A DNA stretch of 19,232 nucleotides from Polyangiaceae bacterium (lineage in GTDB: Bacteria; Myxococcota; Polyangia; Polyangiales; Polyangiaceae): the NCBI GenBank assembly GCA_025936205.1, contig JAICTU010000129.1, positions 1 through 19,232 of the forward strand, given 5' to 3'. A program made the translations under genes and the position numbers. Position 1 is the stretch's first letter. Every line of letters starts with the position of its first letter. Under the pieces are notes generated by a model that worked only from the letters and a program-made list of their open reading frames with translations, did no database searches and was not told where the DNA came from. Positions 14,121 through 19,232 of the stretch are shown here, piece after piece.

Positions 14121-14906
14121 TCAGCTGGCGGCGGCGCGCTCGAACAGCCAGCGGTCTTTCAGGCGGCGCAGCGTGTGGCGCTCGCGCTTTTCGCCCGACT
14201 CGCCCGAGAGCACGACGTCGGCCGTGGCGGAATCGCCGTCGGCCTTGCACGCCACCAGCTTGAACTGACTGGGCGGGTCGGCGGCGGCGCTCGCCGAAGC
14301 CTGCACCGCGTCGGGATGCAGCGAGCGGTTGAGGAAGCGCACCTCACCGACCAGTGGCGCCACGAAGCGCGCGCGCACCAGCGCTTCCGGCGTGGTCGCG
14401 CCCGAGTCGAACACGGACTGGCAGCATTTCTTGAACTTGGTGCCGCTGCCGCAGAGGCAGGCGTCGTTGCGGCCGATGCGCACCTTGGGCCCCACCACCG
14501 GCGCCGGGTGGATCTCCTTGCCGTCGAGGTACTTCCACTGGCCGTTGTGGCGCTTGAACATGCCGCGCTCGTGATGGCGCTGCGGCTCGTCCTGCATCGT
14601 GTACTTGGCGACGAACTCGACCTCGCCCGTCTCATCCTTGGCGCTGCCTGCGGCCGTGTCCAGGATCTCCAGCCCGTGCCACTTGGCGTTCTGCGCCCAG
14701 GCCTTGGTGCTCTCGCGATCGACGCCGCCGGCGCCGTCGGGATGCAGCGAATTCAGGAGGAAGTCGACCTCTTCCTTGCAGTACGCGCTGTAGCGCGCGC
14801 GCATCAGCGCTTCGGCCGTCTCCGCCTTGCCTTCGCCAGAGATGATGGGCTTGCAACACTCGGCATAGGTCTTACCGCTGCCGCACGGACAATTGGACTG
14901 ACTCAT
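14121..14906 (-). CDS. ychJ: YchJ-like protein with two SEC-C motifs and a duplicated NTF2-like domain
   Basis: 261 residues. An N-terminal SEC-C zinc motif, CPCGSGKTYAECC (6-18), is followed by an NTF2-like domain (about 27-130). A second SEC-C, CLCGSGTKFKKCC (150-162), is followed by another NTF2-like stretch (about 170-258). The two halves match: LMRARYSAY and EVDFLLNSLHPD (34-57) against LVRARFVAP and EVRFLNRSLHPD (176-199), offset 142 residues. Ordinary YchJ is shorter, about 150 residues, with one central domain between two SEC-C motifs, so this is a tandem extension. SEC-C motifs bind zinc and often mediate contact with SecB or ribosome-related partners; the function of YchJ is unknown. 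Its start overlaps the mpl stop as ATGA, and no Shine-Dalgarno is seen, so translation probably depends on mpl. Confidence 0.9.
   Translation of the reverse strand: MSQSNCPCGSGKTYAECCKPIISGEGKAETAEALMRARYSAYCKEEVDFLLNSLHPDGAGGVDRESTKAWAQNAKWHGLEILDTAAGSAKDETGEVEFVAKYTMQDEPQRHHERGMFKRHNGQWKYLDGKEIHPAPVVGPKVRIGRNDACLCGSGTKFKKCCQSVFDSGATTPEALVRARFVAPLVGEVRFLNRSLHPDAVQASASAAADPPSQFKLVACKADGDSATADVVLSGESGEKRERHTLRRLKDRWLFERAAAS
14310..14750. repeat. 15-bp exact direct repeat marking the ychJ internal duplication
   Basis: GTCGGGATGCAGCGA occurs at 14310-14324 and 14736-14750, 426 bp (142 codons) apart and in the same frame. It encodes the SLHPD core of both NTF2-like halves. The coordinates given span both copies; the DNA between is not repeated. 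Confidence 0.85.
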
Positions 14907-16402
14907 TTTTGCGGGCCGGAGCCTAGTACGCTCCTGGCGCCGCGCGCCAGTGCCCTTTGCTCCAGCGCCGTCAGCAGCTTCTGGTGCATTCCAGCGAAAG
15001 TGCCGTTGGAAAGCACCGCAATCAGATCGCCCGGCTGCGTCCGGTCGGCGAGCGCGCGCACGATCTCGTCGACGCCCGTGAAGGCGCCGGCGGTCTTACC
15101 GAGCGCGTTCACGTCGCGCGCGACCCGGGCGACGTCGAGCGCCTCCTCGGGCGGCAGCTGGCGTGCGATCGGTGCGAGCAGCACGTGGTCGGCGACGGCC
15201 AGCGCCGGGGGGTATGCGTCCTGGTGCAGGTTGCGGCAGGCGGTGGCGCTGCGCGGCTCGAACACCGCGAACACTCTCGCCTGGGGATGGCGCTCTCGAA
15301 AGCCGAGCAAGGTCTCGCGCACCGCCGTCGGGTGGTGGGCGAAGTCGTCATAGACGTACACGCCGTCGGGCGTGCCGAGCAGATCCTGGCGGCGGGCGGC
15401 GCCGCGCAGGGTCGAGAGCGGCAGGCGCAAGCTCGTGGGCTCGACGCCGAAGCCGTGAGTCGCGAGCGCGAGCGCGGCCGCGACGTTGGCCAGATTGTGA
15501 CGCCCCATCAGCGGTGTGACCCAGCGGCCCGCGGCGACCCCGCCCAGGAACAGGTCGAAGCTACTGCCCGAGGCGTCCGCGGCGGCCGGCGCCACCAGCC
15601 AGTGGGGCGCGACGCCGTGCGTCTCCTGTCCCTCGAGCGCGTACCAGATCACCGGCGAGCGCGCCTGCCCGCGCACGATGCGCACCACGTGCTCGTCGGC
15701 GGCGTTCGCCACGACCAGGCCCGACTGCGGCAGCTCGCGGATCAGGCGCTCGAAGGGCTTCAGGTAATCGGCGAGCGTCGGATAGATGTCGACGTGGTCG
15801 TGCTCGATCGAGGTGAGCACGACCAGCTCCGCCGAGTAGTGCAGGAACTTGGCGGTTTTTTCGAAAAACGCGGTGTCGTATTCGTCGCCCTCGATCACGA
15901 AGGGCGGACGCGAGCGCGGCTGCAGCAAGTTTCGGTGCGTGGGCGCCGGTGGCGGCGCACGAAAGCTGCGGCCCTGCCCCTGTGGCACTCCGCCGATCAG
16001 AAACCCCGGCTGCAGGCCTGCCGCTTCTAGAAGGCCCGTGGTCAACGTGGAGGTCGTGGTCTTGCCGTGCGTGCCGGCGACGATGACCGGGCGCGTTCCA
16101 GGCAGCACGAAGCGCTGCAGCGCGCCACCGATGTGGGTGTAAGGCAGACCGTTATCGATCGCGAAGCGGGCTTCGGGATTGTTCGAACGGCACAGGTTGC
16201 CGATCACGACCAGCTCGGGGCCGTAGGCTAAATGCTCGGCATCAAAGCCCTTCTGGCACTGCACGCCCCACTCCAGCAGGCGCGGCCCGATCGGTGGATC
16301 GAAGGCGACATCGCTGCCGGTCACCTCATGTCCCATCGAGCACAGCAGACCCGCCAGCGGGCCCATGCCGGTTCCAGAGACCGCAACGATGTGGATGCGC
16401 AT
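14903..16402 (-). CDS. mpl: UDP-N-acetylmuramate:L-alanyl-gamma-D-glutamyl-meso-diaminopimelate ligase
   Basis: 499 residues. Mpl joins recycled murein tripeptide to UDP-MurNAc in the cytoplasm using ATP. Evidence: N-terminal MRIHIVAVSGTGMGPLAGLL (Mur ligase Rossmann domain), VIGNLCRSNNPEA, ATP loop GTHGKTTT (110-117), then FVIEGDEYDTAFFEKTAKF and EHDHVDIYPTL, which are typical of Mpl rather than MurC. Further marks are MGRHNLANVAAALA, YDDFAHHPTAV and FEPRSATACRN. The start at ATG 16402 fits the family; the frame continues upstream to 16444 with Arg-rich residues. A Pro-rich insertion (about FRAPPPAPTHRNLLQPRS) sits between GGVPQGQG and the FVIEGDEYD strand. It forms an operon with the ychJ-like gene through an ATGA overlap. 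DAP-type murein is implied. Confidence 0.93.
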   Translation of the reverse strand: MRIHIVAVSGTGMGPLAGLLCSMGHEVTGSDVAFDPPIGPRLLEWGVQCQKGFDAEHLAYGPELVVIGNLCRSNNPEARFAIDNGLPYTHIGGALQRFVLPGTRPVIVAGTHGKTTTSTLTTGLLEAAGLQPGFLIGGVPQGQGRSFRAPPPAPTHRNLLQPRSRPPFVIEGDEYDTAFFEKTAKFLHYSAELVVLTSIEHDHVDIYPTLADYLKPFERLIRELPQSGLVVANAADEHVVRIVRGQARSPVIWYALEGQETHGVAPHWLVAPAAADASGSSFDLFLGGVAAGRWVTPLMGRHNLANVAAALALATHGFGVEPTSLRLPLSTLRGAARRQDLLGTPDGVYVYDDFAHHPTAVRETLLGFRERHPQARVFAVFEPRSATACRNLHQDAYPPALAVADHVLLAPIARQLPPEEALDVARVARDVNALGKTAGAFTGVDEIVRALADRTQPGDLIAVLSNGTFAGMHQKLLTALEQRALARGARSVLGSGPQK

Positions 16403-16565
16403 GCGGATGCGTGTACACCGGAGGCTCCGGATCGGAAAAGCCATCCACGCGCTATTCCCCCCTCTCGGGGTGACTCTGCAAAGTCGCTGGGATCGCTACA
16501 AATACAGGGGGAGAGCAGGCAGAACGCCTGGATCGGCCGTATCCTCGAGGGGACGGGCTTTTTTC

Positions 16566-18644
16566 ATGGCCATTGAAGATCGAATCACTCGCGTCCTCGA
16601 GCAGGCGGAAGCCGAGGGGGAGCTGGGAGTCGAGCTCCGGCAGCGGATTCAAGTGGCGGTCAAGCAAGCGTTCGCCATCGAGCGCACGCGCTTGCGTTCG
16701 GAGAAGGTCGTCGCGATGTCCGAGGAAGATGCGGTGCGCTATCGCATCATCTCGGAGCTGTCCACGGACTGGGTCTACGCCGCGCGCCGCGAAGACGAGC
16801 ACGGCAAGGTCAACATCGAGTGGGCCACCGAGGCCTTCGAGCGCATCACCGGCTACTCGGTGGAGGCGCTGAATGAGCGCGGTGGGCTGCGCTCCATCGT
16901 CGTGCCCGACGATCATCCGGAGCTGGACGCCGCGGAGGCCACGGCAGACGGCCCGGGCGTGTTCGAATATCGCATCCGCACCAGGAACGGCGACGAGTGC
17001 TGGCTGCGCGACTACCGGCGCCCGGAGCTGGACGCCAGCGGTACGCGCGTGGTGCGCGTGTTCGGCGCGGTCAAGGACATCACCGAGCAGAAGCACGGCG
17101 AAGAGGCGCTGCACGACGCGATGCTGGAGCTCGAGCAGCGTGTCGGCACCGAGGTCGCGCGCTTCCGAGCGCTGCTCGATCAAGCCGGCGAGAGCATCCT
17201 GGTGATCGATCCGCGCACGCATCAGCTCGTCGATCTGAACGACACGGCGTGCCGGCAGCTCGGTTACCGGCGCGAAGAGCTGCTCGACATGACGTTCGAG
17301 GGCTTCGTCGTCGGCAAGCTGCCGTGGCAAGATCGCGCGCTCAGCGAGCTCGGTGAAAACAGCCTCTCCGCCGAGCAGCTGTTCCGCTGCAAGGACGGCA
17401 GCACCTTCCCCGTCGAGGTCACGGTCAAGCTGCGGCGCTTCATCGGGCAAGACTACCTGATGCTGGTCGCGCGCGAGATCACCGAGCGCAAGCAGATGGA
17501 AGCGCAGCTGGCGCAATCCGATCGGCTCGCCAGCGTCGGCGTGCTGGCGGCCGGCGTTGCACACGAGATCAACAACCCGCTCGTGTACATCATGAACAAC
17601 CTCTCGTACGTGCTCAGCCACCTGCCGGAGGGCTTCGACGAGCTGACCAGCGCGCTGCGCGAGGCCCGCAGCGGCGCCGAGCGCGTGCGCGACATCGTCA
17701 AGGATCTGAAGACCTTCTCGCGCTCGGACGGCGAGAAGATCGAGCCGGTCGACGTGCGGCAGATCCTCGACTCCGCAATCAAGGTCGCGCACAACGAGAT
17801 CCGCCATCGCGCTCAGCTGGTGCGCAACTACGGCGAGATCCCGCCCGTCGACGCCAACGCGCGGCTCGGACAGGTGTTCCTGAACCTGATCCTGAACGCG
17901 GCCCACGCCATCCCGGAAGGTGACGTCGCCAACAACCAGATCGTGGTCAGCGTGGAGCGCAGAGATGGCTCGCGCGAGGTGCAGGTGAGCATCCGCGATA
18001 CGGGCGTGGGCATCCCCGAAGATCGCATGGCGCGCATCTTCGATCCGTTCTTCACCACCAAGCCGGTCGGCGTGGGCACGGGCCTGGGCCTGTCCATTTG
18101 CCGCAACATCACCGAGGCGCTGGGCGGTCGCATCGAGGTCAGCAGCGAAGTGGGCGTCGGTTCGACGTTCTCGGTGACGCTGCCGTTCAGCGAGCAACGC
18201 CAGGCCGTGGCGCTGCAGCCCAGCTCGCGGCCCCCGGCGCTGTCCTCGCGCTCGCTGCGCGTGCTGGTGGTCGATGACGACGTGTTCGTCGGCCGCTCCA
18301 TCCGGCGCCTGCTGCGGCCCCAGCACGAGGTCACGCTGGCGCTCAGCGGGCGTCAGGCGCTCGGCTTGCTGCGCAACGGCGAGTACGACGTCATCTTCTG
18401 CGACGTGATGATGCCGGAGATGACCGGCATGGAGTTGCACGCCATGGTGAGCAAACAAGACGCGCGGCTCTCCGAGCGCTTCGTGTTCATCACCGGCGGC
18501 CCGTTCACGCCCGAGGCGCGGCTGCTGTTCGATCGCGTCACCAACCCCTGTATCCAGAAGCCGTTCACGCCGGGCGACCTGGCCAACGTGCTGGAGACGG
18601 CCATCCACGCCGCTTCCCCGCCCTCGCGCGTGCAGAACGCCTGA
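16566..18644 (+). CDS. Cytosolic hybrid sensor histidine kinase, PAS-PAS-HisKA-HATPase-receiver
   Basis: 692 residues from ATG 16566. An N-terminal helical segment (about 1-50) leads into PAS 1 (about 58-175, ending DITEQKH). A coiled coil (LHDAMLELEQRV) and PAS 2 (about 198-309, ending EITERKQ) follow. The kinase core has H333 in GVAHEINNPL, the N-box LGQVFLNLILNAAHAI, DTGVGIPED and GTGLGLSI. The C-terminal receiver has DDD after strand 1, phospho-Asp D613 in CDVMMPEMTGM and the KPF lysine, so the phosphorelay residues are complete. No membrane segment is present. The frame extends upstream to 16365, but those residues are antisense to mpl and the domain homology starts after 16566. A GAGGGGAC lies somewhat far upstream. 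Its core is a close paralogue of the kinase at 793-2712. The 163 bp to mpl must hold divergent promoters, which I could not resolve. Confidence 0.93.
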   Translation: MAIEDRITRVLEQAEAEGELGVELRQRIQVAVKQAFAIERTRLRSEKVVAMSEEDAVRYRIISELSTDWVYAARREDEHGKVNIEWATEAFERITGYSVEALNERGGLRSIVVPDDHPELDAAEATADGPGVFEYRIRTRNGDECWLRDYRRPELDASGTRVVRVFGAVKDITEQKHGEEALHDAMLELEQRVGTEVARFRALLDQAGESILVIDPRTHQLVDLNDTACRQLGYRREELLDMTFEGFVVGKLPWQDRALSELGENSLSAEQLFRCKDGSTFPVEVTVKLRRFIGQDYLMLVAREITERKQMEAQLAQSDRLASVGVLAAGVAHEINNPLVYIMNNLSYVLSHLPEGFDELTSALREARSGAERVRDIVKDLKTFSRSDGEKIEPVDVRQILDSAIKVAHNEIRHRAQLVRNYGEIPPVDANARLGQVFLNLILNAAHAIPEGDVANNQIVVSVERRDGSREVQVSIRDTGVGIPEDRMARIFDPFFTTKPVGVGTGLGLSICRNITEALGGRIEVSSEVGVGSTFSVTLPFSEQRQAVALQPSSRPPALSSRSLRVLVVDDDVFVGRSIRRLLRPQHEVTLALSGRQALGLLRNGEYDVIFCDVMMPEMTGMELHAMVSKQDARLSERFVFITGGPFTPEARLLFDRVTNPCIQKPFTPGDLANVLETAIHAASPPSRVQNA

Positions 18645-18647
18645 CGG

Positions 18648-19232
18648 CTAGGCCGCCCAGGGCGGCTTGCGGAAGCGCTGGCTCAACAGATCGACGAAGG
18701 CCCGCACGTTGCCGGGCAGCACGCGCGCCGGCGCGTAGAGCGCCTGGATCGCGATGCGCACGAAGCTGTAGGGCGCGAGCACCTGCACCAGGCTGCCCGC
18801 GGCGAGGTCGCGCGCGACCATGAACGAGGGCAACACGGCGAGGCCCAGGCCGGCGAGCGCCGCCTCGCGCAGCACGCTGCCGCTCTGGGCGTGAAAGCGG
18901 GCCTCGACCGGCACGGAGAAGGAGCGGCTTTCGCCCTTGCGGGCAGGGTCGCGGAAGCGCCACTCGTCGGCGGCCTCCAGCAGCGAGTAGCGCAGGCAGT
19001 CGTGATGGATCAGCTCGGCGGGCTCGCGCGGCATGCCGCGCCGCGCCAGATAGGCCGGAGACGCGCAGACCAGCGTGTGGTCTTCGCACAGCTTGCGCCC
19101 GATCAGCTGGGAGTCGCGCAGGCGGGCGCTGATGCGCAGCGCCACGTCGATGCCCTCCTCCACCAGGTCCACCAGGCGATCGGCGAGCAACAGCTCGACC
19201 CGCACGCGCGGGTGCTCCTGCAGGTACGCGGC
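18648..19232 (-). CDS. LysR-family transcription regulator, partial (effector-binding domain, runs off right edge)
   Basis: About 194 C-terminal residues are visible, and the frame stays open to the edge, giving AAYLQEHPRVRVELLLADR. This, with LVDLVEEGIDVALRIS, DSQLIGRKL, LVCASPAYLARRG, HHDCLRYS and GLGLAVLPSFMV, is the standard LysR substrate-binding domain of the subgroup with an IDVALRIS motif. The N-terminal winged helix is beyond the window, and so is the target, usually a divergent gene next to the start. A GTG at 19205 is internal to the domain and not the true start. The stop codon (18650-18648) is three bases from the end of the convergent hybrid kinase gene. Confidence 0.93.
   Translation of the reverse strand, partial: AAYLQEHPRVRVELLLADRLVDLVEEGIDVALRISARLRDSQLIGRKLCEDHTLVCASPAYLARRGMPREPAELIHHDCLRYSLLEAADEWRFRDPARKGESRSFSVPVEARFHAQSGSVLREAALAGLGLAVLPSFMVARDLAAGSLVQVLAPYSFVRIAIQALYAPARVLPGNVRAFVDLLSQRFRKPPWAA

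Noticed and set aside
16452..18608. 718-codon minus-strand frame antisense to the second hybrid kinase
   Set aside because: The plus-strand kinase is unmistakable. The antisense product is low-complexity Arg/His/Ala-rich, typical of a GC shadow.
18653..18666. GCCGCC-CAG-GGCGGC hairpin after the second hybrid kinase
   Set aside because: Three-base loop, no T-run, and it lies inside the 3' end of the convergent LysR gene.
1..19232. Mobile element, CRISPR array, tRNA or rRNA gene
   Set aside because: No transposase or integrase reading frame, no regularly spaced repeats with unique spacers, and no recognisable RNA gene sequence seen by eye on either strand.

Overview
This is a GC-rich (visibly well above 60% G+C) bacterial chromosomal window. 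The gene content points to a myxobacterium or a close relative in the former deltaproteobacteria. Supporting signs are several soluble PAS/histidine kinase/receiver hybrids, a Pro/Ser-rich protein with low-complexity in-frame repeats, an omega subunit of the usual deltaproteobacterial length, a Cys-rich 3D-domain protein, and a vegetative-type promoter with a perfect -35 and a degenerate -10. No insertion sequence, phage gene, CRISPR array, tRNA or rRNA was seen. This is inference from protein families; no taxonomic marker was searched.

Left part (1-6482) is a signalling region. A Pro/Ser-rich protein runs off the left edge on the minus strand (1-551). A cytosolic receiver-PAS-kinase-receiver hybrid (793-2712, minus) follows. 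Next comes an RsbU_N-PAS-kinase (2861-4300, minus) whose phospho-acceptor His is replaced by Asp. It is translationally coupled (ATGA) to a 54-residue four-cysteine protein (4297-4461, minus). Divergent from these is an OmpR-type regulator (4945-5745, plus) whose receiver has Glu in place of the phospho-Asp and has lost the acidic pair and the Lys. So a kinase without its His and a regulator without its Asp sit head to head across a 483-bp intergenic region. I regard this as the most interesting object in the window. The regulator's 3' end overlaps a convergent membrane-anchored metzincin-like protease gene (5601-6482, minus).

Middle part (6725-11436) is mostly housekeeping. It has an L-threonine aldolase with a good intrinsic terminator, rpoZ (RNA polymerase omega) with its own terminator, and a large TonB-dependent outer-membrane receptor on the minus strand.

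Right part (11831-19232): an apparent plus-strand operon carries an atypical SDR (NAD-dependent epimerase-like), a truncated haemoglobin and a 3D-domain cell-wall protein. It converges on an mpl-ychJ minus-strand operon, made of the murein tripeptide recycling ligase and a SEC-C protein with an internal tandem duplication. Divergent from mpl is a second hybrid kinase (PAS-PAS-kinase-receiver), a paralogue of the one at 793-2712. A LysR-type regulator gene runs off the right edge.
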